Assembly: GCA_013032095.1 (NCBI GenBank)
Contig: WQBJ01000030.1
Coordinates: forward strand, 1 to 43,752
Length of the DNA: 43,752 bases
Reading direction: 5' to 3'
Origin: Ruegeria atlantica
GTDB taxonomy: Bacteria > Pseudomonadota > Alphaproteobacteria > Rhodobacterales > Rhodobacteraceae
Of this stretch, positions 24,088 through 32,887 are shown in pieces (position 1 is the first letter of the stretch; each line of letters opens with the position of its first letter). The notes under the pieces were generated by a model, which searched no databases, had not been told where the DNA came from, and saw nothing but the letters and a program-made list of their open reading frames with translations. A program made the translations under genes and the position numbers.

Positions 24088-25481
24088 TCCGCAGCCTCCG
24101 CCGTCACTGTCTCATAACGGCCAAGCTCGTCCAAAGTCAGCAGGCGTTGAGGGCTGCGCAACCTGTAGTAGCCGACCGCCTCCGGGCTTTCTTCACGCCA
24201 CTGGGCCAGAAGCCCGGTCACCAGATGCCCGCATTGCCGACCTTGGCAAGGTCCCATTCCACATCGGGTCAAGGATTTCAGGGCGTTGGGGTCGCGGGCG
24301 CCTTGTTCGAACCCTGTGCGCAGGTCACCCATCGACTGCTCTTCACAGCGGCAGACCAAAGTATTCGCTTGGCGCGGCGAACTTAAGGCGTCGGTCGGTC
24401 GGTAAAGACAGTCTATGAACCGGCGAAACGGCTTCAAAGCAGACAGATATGCCAAATCAGACTTGGTTTTGTTGTCTCTTTCGGCCCGCGAAATCCGGCC
24501 CAGGCGATGCGAGATATTCTGTGCGGCCACTCGCCCTGCTGCACATGCGCCGTCCGCACCAACTATCCCTGCACCGTCTCCAGCAACTGAAACATGCGCG
24601 ACTGAACTCTCGCCAAAGGCATCAACCGTGACCTGCCAGCACATCTGCGCGCTGTTCCAATGGTGCGCCAGCCCCATCGCCCGAGTCATGTTCAGATTGG
24701 GTTGGACGCCGTGATGCAAAAATACCGTATCGGCTGCGACTTCATACTGCTTGCCTGACGCGACAAAACGCAGCCCCTTGGCGTTTTCATCCCCGAGCAC
24801 CTCGAGGTTTTCAGCGTGTCGATAGATGGAAACGCCCGAGGCGCGGATTTCCCGCAGCAATGACAACCCCTTGCGAAGCTGCCCAAGTTGCCGCAGTGCG
24901 CGGGGCATCAAAGGGGCGGCGTCGAGATAGTGCTGTCGCGGGGTCGTTTCGACCAAGGCCGCCACAGGTACGCCCAGTCGCAGATATTGTGCCACGATCA
25001 GGTACAGCAAGGGACCGGACCCGGCAAAAACCGCTCCGTCGGCGACAACGGCATCTGATTTCAGCATAACTTGAGCCGCTCCAGCGGTCATGACGCCGGG
25101 CAAAGTCCAGCCCGGAATCGGCATGGGTCGTTCCATCGCGCCGGGACACAGCAGCATTTCCCGGCTGTGCAGCTCGCGCGTTTCGCCCTGATAGGAAAAC
25201 AGAATTCGACCGTCATCCCCCAGATGCCACGCATCGGCACCGGCAAGATGTTTCGCCCCCGAATCTTCAAACCGACTGATTAGATCCGCGCCTGCCGCAT
25301 AGTCCGGGCCGAGGCTTGCCGCATCAGGCAAAGGGCTGTCTGCCGCAGACCGGTAAATCTGCCCCCCTGCCCTATCAGCCCGGTCCAATACAACCACGTC
25401 AGCTCCGGCCTGCGCCAGCTCAATGGCGGCGGACATTCCAGCAGGGCCTGCCCCGACAATCGCGCAATCAAAGGCCTGCAT
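24084..25481 (-). CDS. FAD/NAD(P)-binding oxidoreductase with C-terminal BFD-type [2Fe-2S] domain (OoxA/HcnB-like)
   Basis: The alpha subunit of the amine-oxidising complex, 465 residues. CAIVGAGPAGMSAAIELAQAG at the N terminus binds FAD and a second dinucleotide fold follows (AVFAGSGPLLYLIVAQYL). The C-terminal part has the cysteine set LVCRCEE and CGMGPCQGRQCG of a bacterioferritin-associated-ferredoxin-like [2Fe-2S] centre. Two adjacent ATGs (25484, 25481) are possible; the second has better spacing to GAGG. It overlaps the small ferredoxin-like gene upstream, consistent with a fixed subunit ratio. Confidence 0.86.
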   Translation of the reverse strand: MQAFDCAIVGAGPAGMSAAIELAQAGADVVVLDRADRAGGQIYRSAADSPLPDAASLGPDYAAGADLISRFEDSGAKHLAGADAWHLGDDGRILFSYQGETRELHSREMLLCPGAMERPMPIPGWTLPGVMTAGAAQVMLKSDAVVADGAVFAGSGPLLYLIVAQYLRLGVPVAALVETTPRQHYLDAAPLMPRALRQLGQLRKGLSLLREIRASGVSIYRHAENLEVLGDENAKGLRFVASGKQYEVAADTVFLHHGVQPNLNMTRAMGLAHHWNSAQMCWQVTVDAFGESSVAHVSVAGDGAGIVGADGACAAGRVAAQNISHRLGRISRAERDNKTKSDLAYLSALKPFRRFIDCLYRPTDALSSPRQANTLVCRCEEQSMGDLRTGFEQGARDPNALKSLTRCGMGPCQGRQCGHLVTGLLAQWREESPEAVGYYRLRSPQRLLTLDELGRYETVTAEAAE

Positions 25482-25779
25482 CATCTGCCTCTGTGTCTTC
25501 GGAAATGTCCTGTGTCAAAACCTTCATGCCATCGGCTACCCGACGCAGGCAGGCTTGCTGATTTGGAAGACCGTCAATGTTGACCATGCATTCGAAACAG
25601 ACGCCCATAGCACAGTAGGCACTGCGTGCTTCGCCTGACAGGGCCGCCTTGCGTGTCTCGACCTGACCAGCAACTGCCATAGCACTCCATACCGACTGAC
25701 CTTTGCGGGCTGTAACCATCTGACCGTTGACATTTAGCGTCACCAGATCGCGGTCATCATCTTGCAGGGATCTGAACAT
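25468..25779 (-). CDS. Small [2Fe-2S] ferredoxin-like subunit (HcnA/OoxA-N type)
   Basis: A 103-residue iron-sulfur protein that passes electrons from the flavin subunits. The plant-type [2Fe-2S] cysteines are in YCAMGVCFECMVNIDGLPNQQACLR (C-x4-C-x2-C with a later C). The preceding VTLNVNGQMVTARKGQSVWSAM is the beta-grasp fold. It is the first of the three oxidase subunit genes and follows the TRAP binding-protein gene across a hairpin. Confidence 0.86.
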   Translation of the reverse strand: MFRSLQDDDRDLVTLNVNGQMVTARKGQSVWSAMAVAGQVETRKAALSGEARSAYCAMGVCFECMVNIDGLPNQQACLRRVADGMKVLTQDISEDTEADDAGL

Positions 25780-25802
25780 AGGCTGATCTCCGTCAGGGAA
25801 CG

Positions 25803-25834
25803 GGGCAAGGCGCAGGGAGGTGCACGCCTTGCCC
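25803..25834 (-). promoter_or_regulatory. GC-rich hairpin downstream of TRAP binding-protein gene
   Basis: GGGCAAGGCG (25803-25812) and CGCCTTGCCC (25825-25834) pair perfectly over 10 bp with a 12-base loop. It lies 19 bases after the dctP stop and no T tract follows on the minus strand. It probably protects the dctP message or gives partial read-through into the oxidase genes (inference). Confidence 0.7.
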
Positions 25835-25853
25835 GATATCGGGGTCTGGCCGG

Positions 25854-26846
25854 TTATTCGGCGATCTGGTCAAGTATGCGCTGACCCCAATCCTGACCCA
25901 CGTCCTCAAGGACCTCAGGCCAGACCTGCGCACGCACATGGGCAGCGGTAGCGGCAAGTTCTTCGTCCGTCAGAGAAACAATTGTGGCCCCATTCTCGGC
26001 CAGCTTCTGTTCAAACGCGCCCTGATCGGCTTCAGCTGCTTCCCAACGCTTGGCTTCGAAGTCCAGTGCTACCGTTTCCAGCGCTGCACGATCTTCCTCG
26101 CTCATCTCAGCCAGAGTGCCCGAGTTGATGATCATGTACCAAACTTCGAAATGCGTATTCACGGGCACGTAAGACGTGGTCACATCGCGGAACGAGGCAT
26201 AGTAGCCTTCGGCACCCGAACCGACGACACCGTCAACAACACCAGTCTGTACCGCGGTGAACGCTTCCGAGAACGGAATTGGCGATGAGATGTAACCCAG
26301 AGCGTCCGCGGTCAGCTGAAAGCTCTTGATGCCCGGCACACGGACTTTGATGCCTTTTGCAGCGGTCGGATCACCCGGGTTCACCGCGTCAGTGTTGAGT
26401 GCCACTCCACCGAAATACACGGGATAAGCTGCCAGCATGGTGATGTCCTGCTTGGCATAAAGATCCTTCATTGCCGCGTGGATTGCACCGCCGGGACCAT
26501 AGATCTTTTTCGCCTCATCCCAGTTTGCCGCAACATATGGGAAAGCCGAGATTTGCATACGGCGATCAACAGCGGTGGCAGCAGGCTGCACGGCCATGTC
26601 GATGGCCCCAACCGAGATGCGCTCCTGAACCGAGGTATAATCACCCAGAGCCGAGGCAGGGAACAGGTTCAGTTCCACCGAACCATCTGTCGCAGTCTTA
26701 AGCTCTTCTGCAAAAACACGCAGTTCGTTGTCAATGGTTGCGCCCTGGGGGCGGATATGGCTGATTTTCAGCGTATCCGCGGCAGCTATGCCGGCGGTTG
26801 CCACAACTGCTGCAGCCAGGCAGGTGGATTTCAGAAAGTTCATCAT
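25854..26846 (-). CDS. dctP: TRAP transporter solute-binding protein (DctP family)
   Basis: A periplasmic receptor of 330 residues. The signal peptide is MMNFLKSTCLAAAVVATAGIAAAD; the mature protein starts LKISHIRPQGATIDNELRVFAEELKTATDG. The family's ligand-carboxylate arginine is probably in GIKVRVPGIKSF. Ligand identity is not readable, but the neighbouring oxidase and RidA suggest an amino acid, opine or similar amine-carboxylate. A ribosome site GGAGGAGA precedes the ATG at 26846. Confidence 0.9.
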   Translation of the reverse strand: MMNFLKSTCLAAAVVATAGIAAADTLKISHIRPQGATIDNELRVFAEELKTATDGSVELNLFPASALGDYTSVQERISVGAIDMAVQPAATAVDRRMQISAFPYVAANWDEAKKIYGPGGAIHAAMKDLYAKQDITMLAAYPVYFGGVALNTDAVNPGDPTAAKGIKVRVPGIKSFQLTADALGYISSPIPFSEAFTAVQTGVVDGVVGSGAEGYYASFRDVTTSYVPVNTHFEVWYMIINSGTLAEMSEEDRAALETVALDFEAKRWEAAEADQGAFEQKLAENGATIVSLTDEELAATAAHVRAQVWPEVLEDVGQDWGQRILDQIAE

Positions 26847-26882
26847 GGATAGGTCTCCTCCGTGAGTGATGAAGTGGGCGGC

Positions 26883-28181
26883 TTAATAGCCAAAGAAACG
26901 GGGCAGCCACATCGACAGGTCCGGCCAGAAGCTGGTCAGGAACACGACGGGCAGATAGCCCAGCAGGATCAGGGTCATGGCGGGCCGGATCACCTTGGTG
27001 ACCGGCACCTGACCGATGCGCGCACCCAGATACAGGATCGAAGCATAAGGCGGCGTCACACCTCCCATCGCGGTGTTGACCCCCATGATCGCGGCAAACT
27101 GGATCGGGCTGACACCGATAGCCTGCATCAAGGGCAGCAGCAGCGGTGCGATCAGGATGATGGCGGTCACGTCATTCACCACCATACCAACGAGGAACAA
27201 CAGGATATTGATCAGCACCAGCAGCAGGGCTTTGTTTTCGGTCACCGAGAAGATCGCCTCGACAATCGCCTGGGGCACGCTTTCCAATACAAACATCTGG
27301 CTCAGGATCATCGAGAACAGGATCATCAGCATAATTGCGCCAACCGAAGTGGCGGCCTCTCTGCCAGCACCAAAGAAGGTGCGCATATCCAGCCCCTTGT
27401 AGATCAGGAAGCCCACCGGGATCGCGTAGATCACGGCCACGGCGGCGGCCTCGGTCGGGGTCATGATGCCGCCGTAGATACCGCCGAGAATGATCACGGG
27501 CATCAGCAAGGCGGGCGTGGCTTTGAATCCGCGCTGGGTCGCTTCGTACATAAATGCCGTCCCTTTAAGGGGCTCGTTCAGTTGCAGTGGAAACCTGCGG
27601 GCCATACGGATGTTGACCGCCGAAAAGCTGGCCATGATCAGTAGACCGGGCCCCAGCGTTGCCAGGAAACAGGCCAGGATCGACGTATCTGTCACCCAGC
27701 CATAGACGATCATTGTGACGGATGGCGGGATCAACAGACCCAAGAGCGATGCGTTCGCGATCAGCGCCGTTGCGTATTCGCGGGGATAGCCCTGTTTTTC
27801 CATTTCCGGGATCAGCAGCGGTCCGATCGCAGCAACACCGGTCAGGCCCGAGCCAGAAATCGCACCGATCAGCGCGCAGGACACTGTGGCCACAACGCCC
27901 AGTCCTCCCCTCAGATGGCCGATGAAGATGTTGACGAAGTTGAGAAGACTTGCCGCGATGCCGGACACGGACATGATCGTCCCCGCCAAAACAAACAGCG
28001 GAATGGCCAGAAGCACCGGATTTCCAAGTTGCTGGAAACCCCACAGCATGTTGCCCTTCATGACCACGTCGCCCGCGAAATACATCACCATCAGACCCGC
28101 GCCGAAGCAGTACGGCAGAGGAACGCCAAGTGTCAGCAGGATGACCAGTACCAATACGGCGAAAAGCGCGATCTCGATCAT
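26883..28181 (-). CDS. dctM: TRAP transporter large permease (DctM family)
   Basis: The sodium-coupled membrane component, 432 residues and about a dozen hydrophobic segments. It begins MIEIALFAVLVLVILLTLGVPLPYCFGAGL and contains family-typical stretches GLLIPPSVTMIVYGWVTDTSI, MTPTEAAAVAVIYA and NTAMGGVTPPYASILYLGARIG. The ATG at 28181 overlaps the stop of dctQ (ATGA) and dctP follows after a 36-base gap. Confidence 0.93.
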   Translation of the reverse strand: MIEIALFAVLVLVILLTLGVPLPYCFGAGLMVMYFAGDVVMKGNMLWGFQQLGNPVLLAIPLFVLAGTIMSVSGIAASLLNFVNIFIGHLRGGLGVVATVSCALIGAISGSGLTGVAAIGPLLIPEMEKQGYPREYATALIANASLLGLLIPPSVTMIVYGWVTDTSILACFLATLGPGLLIMASFSAVNIRMARRFPLQLNEPLKGTAFMYEATQRGFKATPALLMPVIILGGIYGGIMTPTEAAAVAVIYAIPVGFLIYKGLDMRTFFGAGREAATSVGAIMLMILFSMILSQMFVLESVPQAIVEAIFSVTENKALLLVLINILLFLVGMVVNDVTAIILIAPLLLPLMQAIGVSPIQFAAIMGVNTAMGGVTPPYASILYLGARIGQVPVTKVIRPAMTLILLGYLPVVFLTSFWPDLSMWLPRFFGY

Positions 28182-28672
28182 TTCAAGCCTCCTTCAATGG
28201 CGGGATCGGCAACGGGAGAAAACAGCGCGCGCAAATGCATCAGCAGGTGCCAGGCGGTAAAGATCATCATCAGGACCAACCCGACAAACAAAGCGACATC
28301 GACATAGAAGGTCGGCAGGTACAGCGTCGGGCTCTCGCGCCAGACGCGCATTGAGTATTTGGTGAAGTCCCAAGCCCAAGTGGTCAGCCAGATACCAACG
28401 ATCAGGCTGATGACCTCACCTATGACCGCAAGAACCTGATGCTGGCGCTCGGTGGAGAGGAAAATCTCAAGTACATTGGCCCGAATATGCGTGTTCTCGC
28501 GCGAGGCGTTGACCGCCCCCAGCATGTACAGCCACAGAGTGGGATAAAGCAGACTCTCTTCCAGCCCCATGACCGGGATTTCCAGCACATACCGGGTAAT
28601 CACCTGCACGAATTGCCCAATGGCAACCAGGCAGATCAGGACTGTCAGCAGGACACTTGCAAACCGTGTCAT
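28178..28672 (-). CDS. dctQ: TRAP transporter small permease (DctQ family)
   Basis: The small membrane subunit, 164 residues, with four hydrophobic helices (about 5-25, 45-60, 85-105 and 125-150). ETYR-type DctQ markers are seen as ITRYVLEIPVMGLEESLLYPTLWLYMLGA and the charged loop RENTHIRANVLEIFL. The ATG at 28672 has GGAGGGGG directly upstream. It is the first gene of the minus-strand transport and oxidase operon, divergent from a LysR gene. Confidence 0.9.
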   Translation of the reverse strand: MTRFASVLLTVLICLVAIGQFVQVITRYVLEIPVMGLEESLLYPTLWLYMLGAVNASRENTHIRANVLEIFLSTERQHQVLAVIGEVISLIVGIWLTTWAWDFTKYSMRVWRESPTLYLPTFYVDVALFVGLVLMMIFTAWHLLMHLRALFSPVADPAIEGGLK

Positions 28673-28687
28673 TTCCCCCTCCGTCAT

Positions 28688-28817
28688 AGCGAATGCAAGT
28701 GGTGCATTCGTGGCGGGAAAAATTGCGAACGCGGCACATCAAGTCAAAACGAATAAATTGATTATAAAATAAAGTTACTTTATACTATTTGAAAAAGTTT
28801 AGGATTATCAACGTCGA
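28688..28817. promoter_or_regulatory. Divergent TRAP operon / LysR promoter region with 15-bp palindrome
   Basis: This AT-rich region has the perfect palindrome ATAAAGT-T-ACTTTAT at 28769-28783, a good candidate for the LysR regulator's recognition site. It lies 35 bases before the LysR start and 97 bases from dctQ, the usual geometry for a divergent LysR-controlled promoter. Confidence 0.55.
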
Positions 28818-29732
28818 ATGAATCTCAGTTTTCGCCAATTACAGGCCTTTCGTGAGGTCATGCGGACGGGCACAGTATCCGATGCTGCCCGAATCCTCGG
28901 TCGAACCCAACCGGCCGTCAGTGCTTTGATCGCAAACCTCGAGGCCGAGTTGGAGATCGCCCTGTTCCGTCGGCAGCGCGGTAAAATGGCCCCTACTCCA
29001 GAAGCTCAGTACTTTATCACCGAGGCCGAAGCGATCCTTGATCGCTTGTCGCTTTCAACCCGAACAATGCGCGAGATCGGTGCACTGACTAAGGGTCGAC
29101 TGAACATCGCCTGCATGCCAGCCGCCGCCAGTCTGTTGATGCCTCAGATCCTCGCCGAGTTTCTGTTGGACAAGCCGGATGTGAAAGCGTCGCTGATGAT
29201 GCGTGCGTCACCGGTGATCGAGGAATGGATTGCCTCTCAGCAATATGACATCGGGTTGGGTGAAACTCCGAAACCCACTGCAGCCATAGACACTGTCGAT
29301 TTCGACATGAGATGCGTGTGCGCCATCCCGGCAGGTGATCCACTGACCGAGTTGGACACAGTCGAAGCCCATCATCTGTCGGGGCGCCCGATGGCCGGAT
29401 TGCAGGACGGACATCCGAACCTGGTCGCAACCCAGAGAGCATTCGCCAGTCAAAAAGCCAGTTTCGAACAACGCTTCGAACTCAGAACCTTTCACCCGGC
29501 ATTGACACTGGTGGAAAAAGGACTTTGTTACTGCATCTGCGATCCGATTACCGCCGCTGGATACGTCAACATGCAACCAGAACCGAGACCCGTCGTCTTC
29601 CGCGCGTTCCGCCCCAATGTCGTTCTAAACGTCTCGATTATGCGACCGGCGCACCGTCCCCCCTCTGCGTTGGCAATTGAGTTTGTCCTGCAACTGGAGG
29701 CGGCATTGGACCTGATCAACAAGCAGTTTTGA
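28818..29732 (+). CDS. LysR-family transcriptional regulator of the TRAP/oxidase operon
   Basis: A 304-residue regulator. The winged helix occupies the first 60 residues (LSFRQLQAFREVMRTGTVSDAARILGRTQPAVSALIANLEAELEIALFRRQRGKMAPT), and an effector domain follows from about residue 90 (GRLNIACMPAAASLLMPQILAEF). It resembles the OccR/NocR branch that controls opine catabolism, in line with the oxidase neighbours, though this is a family-level impression. It should activate the divergent dctQMP-oxidase-ridA operon in response to its substrate. Confidence 0.85.
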   Translation: MNLSFRQLQAFREVMRTGTVSDAARILGRTQPAVSALIANLEAELEIALFRRQRGKMAPTPEAQYFITEAEAILDRLSLSTRTMREIGALTKGRLNIACMPAAASLLMPQILAEFLLDKPDVKASLMMRASPVIEEWIASQQYDIGLGETPKPTAAIDTVDFDMRCVCAIPAGDPLTELDTVEAHHLSGRPMAGLQDGHPNLVATQRAFASQKASFEQRFELRTFHPALTLVEKGLCYCICDPITAAGYVNMQPEPRPVVFRAFRPNVVLNVSIMRPAHRPPSALAIEFVLQLEAALDLINKQF

Positions 29733-30054
29733 AACAGCTTCCGCAACGCTGGTTGGAATTGAAGTGGTTGATATACTCCTACGAGGCCAGTTCGCAAACG
29801 AAGACTATCCTTTCAAACAATTTGCGGAATTGGCGGTTTGGAATGCGACCGCTTAGCGCGAAGCTCTTTCACCGCGCATTTAGCGTGAAATTGGTGTCAA
29901 CGGCTGCAGCGCCCGACTTTGCTGACACTGTCACGGCCAATCAGTTCTGCAATACCCAGAGGTGATTTCGTCCAGCGGATTAACCTGACAATTTACGGCG
30001 GAAACCGTATTGTTTTGATATTTGATGGCCCGGCGCGACTTGAGGACCAGAACA
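29733..30054. other. Intergenic stretch with no recognised gene
   Basis: No frame here has coding character or a usable ribosome site, and no clear terminator follows the LysR gene. A short TTTCAC...GTGAAA inverted repeat lies near 29868-29891. The 3' end carries GAGGA before the methyltransferase start. Confidence 0.4.
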
Positions 30055-31155
30055 ATGACGGACAAGGAAAAGCAATCGGGTAAATCAACCGAAGGCATGT
30101 TGGACTACAACGAAAATTCCTCGGCCCAACTACAGTTGGTGCGCCTGTTGTCCCCACTTGTTCGAGAGCTTGTGCACTCAATGGATGCGCCCTGCGCCGA
30201 GTTCAAAATCGTGGACTATGGGTGCGGGCCGGGCGTCAACTCCATCGAAATGGTCAAACCGGCAATCGAGGCTTGTCTGGAGAAATTCAGCGATACCCCC
30301 ATTGTCGTTTGCCATTCCGATCAAGTTGGCAACGACTGGAACACCTTGTTCGAACTGGTCTCAGGCTCGGATGGTTACGCACATATCGCCAAGGGGATTC
30401 GCACAGAAGCCGCCATCGGGTCTTTTTACGATCAGGTCACGTCATCTGAGACGGTTTCCATTGGGACGTGCATTTTCGCGAGCCATTGGTTGAGCCAAGG
30501 CATTCAACTGGATTCTGCCGGAACCGTCTGGTTCGCCGATCTGCTAAGTGATGCGCGGCGTATTGTCGACCGGATTGCGCAAAAAGACTGGACTCAATTC
30601 TTGCTTCAGCGCGCCTTGGAAATTCGCGCCGGGGGATTTCTAGTTGTCGGAACACTTGGCTCTGTCCCCGACACATCCGAGAAGAACGGGATTGCCGCTT
30701 CCGGGCGCGGCATATATCGCGCAATTTATGTTGTCGCCCAGACAATGGCAGAGGATGGCCTCATCAGCTCCGAAAGCCTGGAGTCCTTTTTGTTTTCGCT
30801 TTGGTTCATGACCGAGGCCGAGGCGCGCCATACTCTTGTGAAAAACCCCGAACTAAAAACTGCATTCGAAATCTACCGCATCAGCGTCGAACCCTCCCCG
30901 ACCAAAGCCAGCGACATATTCGAAGACCATATTCAAGAGCCTGGTACCTATGCTGAAAAATATGTCGGGTACATCCGCGCCTTTGGTGACTCCACTTTAA
31001 GAACGCATCTGTTCGGCTCCAATTCCGTCAACTCAGAGCATCTCGATCAGCTCATGACAGAGTTCTACAATCGCCTCGCACATCTCTATGAGAGCGAAAC
31101 GAACAAATACGCTTGCGAGGTTTGGCACCTCGTTGTGGTTCTCCGTAGAAAATAG
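30055..31155 (+). CDS. SABATH-type SAM-dependent methyltransferase (Methyltransf_7 family)
   Basis: A 366-residue protein with the layout of the plant salicylate/benzoate/theobromine (SABATH) carboxyl- and N-methyltransferases. Characteristic blocks in order: GMLDYNENSSAQLQ (14-27, SAM and substrate), IVDYGCGPGVNSIEMV (52-67, SAM loop), VGNDWNTLFELV (91-102), GSFYDQV (122-128), SHWLSQG (143-149) and ALEIRAGGFLVVGTLG (187-202). The product should methylate a carboxyl group or ring nitrogen of a small acid. The start has GAGGA before the ATG at 30055; an upstream in-frame ATG lacks support. The gene stands alone between a LysR gene and an SDR in a patchy region, which hints at acquisition by transfer. 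The substrate is unknown. Confidence 0.82.
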   Translation: MTDKEKQSGKSTEGMLDYNENSSAQLQLVRLLSPLVRELVHSMDAPCAEFKIVDYGCGPGVNSIEMVKPAIEACLEKFSDTPIVVCHSDQVGNDWNTLFELVSGSDGYAHIAKGIRTEAAIGSFYDQVTSSETVSIGTCIFASHWLSQGIQLDSAGTVWFADLLSDARRIVDRIAQKDWTQFLLQRALEIRAGGFLVVGTLGSVPDTSEKNGIAASGRGIYRAIYVVAQTMAEDGLISSESLESFLFSLWFMTEAEARHTLVKNPELKTAFEIYRISVEPSPTKASDIFEDHIQEPGTYAEKYVGYIRAFGDSTLRTHLFGSNSVNSEHLDQLMTEFYNRLAHLYESETNKYACEVWHLVVVLRRK

Positions 31156-31371
31156 TGAGAACCTCAACTCACAGACCAGAACGGCTGAGCCATCCGGCAT
31201 CCCAATGGATCACAGGCCTATATCGCACCAACAATCAACATAGATCAGTCAAATCAGGTTGCTCAATTTCAGTCGCTGAACGGTCCATAGCGGAACTTCG
31301 CAAACTATCTGTCCGGCTTCAGAAACACCGACCGTTCGGAAGTTGACCACACAGCAAACAACAGCCGAGAT

Positions 31372-32127
31372 TCAAAGCAAGCGGATAGCTATGCCGCCAT
31401 CAACGGCTAGCGGAGAACCTGTCACAAAGCTTGCTCTGTCCGATAACAAGAACAACGCCGATTGAGCAATTTCCCTCGGCTCTGCCATGCGTTTCACGGG
31501 ATGTAATCCGGCAATGAAGTCGCGCGCCGCAGGATCGTCACCAGCCATGTCGGTTTTTGTGCCACCCGGCAATACAGTGTTGATCCGGACACCCCTCGCT
31601 GCATGATCAGATGCCAACGATTGTGTGAGCCCGATCAAACCTGCCTTTGATGCGGCATAGGCTCCCATGCCCGGCATGCCCCCATTGCTGTAACCAACAA
31701 AAGTTCCAGTGAAAACAAGAGATCCGCCACCACGTTTCTCCATGGCCGGGATTTGCGCTTTTGCCGCGTAAAACGCGCTGGTGAGGTTTGTTGCTAGTAC
31801 AGATTGCCAGTTAGCTGTTTCCATTTCTGGAATTGGCCCTAACTCGCCGATAATGCCAGCATTGTTAAATGCACCATCAAGACCACCAAATTGCCGTTCC
31901 GCCAGATCAACAAGGTCTTTGGAGTATGTTTCGTCGGTCACGTCACCCGCAAGGCACACAGCGTGCCCATTGCTTTGGGTAATCTGTTCGACGACTGTGT
32001 TCAGTTGGGCCTCACGGCGAGCGCCCAATACGACATTCGCTCCTTCTGAGGCAAACAGAAGTGCTGCCGCAGCGCCTATCCCACTGCTTGCCCCGGTAAC
32101 AATAATGGTTTTGCCTCTAAGTTCCAT
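31372..32127 (-). CDS. Short-chain dehydrogenase/reductase
   Basis: A classical SDR of 251 residues. TGASSGIG (11-18) binds the cofactor, NNAG (88-91) stabilises the sheet, and Y157-x3-K161 (GAYAASK) is catalytic. The position usually held by the catalytic serine seems to be in VFTGTFVGYSNGG, where Thr may replace it. ARR after the second strand (residues 36-38) suggests NADP. The ATG at 32127 has AAAGG seven bases upstream. It is convergent with the methyltransferase gene and alone in its unit, so no pathway can be assigned. Confidence 0.85.
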   Translation of the reverse strand: MELRGKTIIVTGASSGIGAAAALLFASEGANVVLGARREAQLNTVVEQITQSNGHAVCLAGDVTDETYSKDLVDLAERQFGGLDGAFNNAGIIGELGPIPEMETANWQSVLATNLTSAFYAAKAQIPAMEKRGGGSLVFTGTFVGYSNGGMPGMGAYAASKAGLIGLTQSLASDHAARGVRINTVLPGGTKTDMAGDDPAARDFIAGLHPVKRMAEPREIAQSALFLLSDRASFVTGSPLAVDGGIAIRLL

Positions 32128-32160
32128 GATCATGCCTTTCTGTAGCTGCATACCTATCAA

Positions 32161-32887
32161 CTAGAGAACGACGTGAGCATTGAGCGACCCGTTTCTTGCG
32201 GGTCTTGAGCGGCTTCAATTGGATGCGCAAGAAACGGATCGGTAGAAAACCGTAGGTGGTAGTGGGTATCCCGAGTGTGAGCTTGTCGGGTTCAAGAACA
32301 ACACTGAATGCATTCCGACCGGATACAATCGACCTCGCCAAAATTGCGCACAATGTGGTCATCGCAAAGAAAAACCTGAACGAAGCCAATTGGCAGTAAC
32401 ACCTAGAAGCACCAAAGACTTCAAAGCGCACCCGTCTGGTGCGCTTTGACTTGCAGAGCACTACGGAAAAAAGTCCCGAAATGTGACGTCACCCTAAGAA
32501 AACCACTCGTCCTCTGAGTTGCAGCTCAGGACTTGCTCATAGCTTTATTCAAGTGGTTCAAACCGTCGACGTGATGGCGGTTGAATGCGGGAATGGGGCC
32601 GGACCGCGTCTGTAGAGCTGAATGTCATAGTCAATCCAACCTCGCTCTCAGAGTACATCCAAAGTTTTCGCCAAAGCGACATTGATTTCTTCACCAAACG
32701 AAGCGGAAAGCGCTATTGACGCCGAGTGGTGGTCCGCAAGGTAATTTAGAATTTACATCTGCGTTTTTCGTCTAGCAGCTTTCTCAAAACCAAAACCCAC
32801 CCGACCGAACTCACCCAGTGACAGCATTGCCATTACAATCTGCCTAGTCACTTCGGAAATCCGCACGTCAACGGATCTCACCGTAAT
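32161..32887. other. Long non-coding or decayed stretch between SDR and bacterioferritin
   Basis: No confident gene is present in about 730 bases. Short open pieces such as TLNAFRPDTIDLAKIAHNVVIAKKNLNEANWQ (plus strand, near 32305-32400) end at a stop and have no start signal. They may be remains of a degraded gene, but I do not recognise the family. Base composition is lower in GC than in the flanks. Confidence 0.4.

Noticed and set aside
26862..27644. 260-codon plus-strand frame rich in His, Gln and Asp
   Set aside because: It is the antisense image of the hydrophobic TRAP permease gene; such His/Gln/Asp-rich frames are typical of antisense to membrane proteins.
29729..29965. Small plus-strand frame after the LysR gene
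   Set aside because: It starts inside the LysR stop region, has no ribosome site and no family resemblance; treated as non-coding.
32117..32461. 114-codon minus-strand frame overlapping the SDR start
   Set aside because: No ribosome site, no recognisable domain, basic and irregular composition, and it overlaps the SDR gene's N-terminal coding part in another frame.
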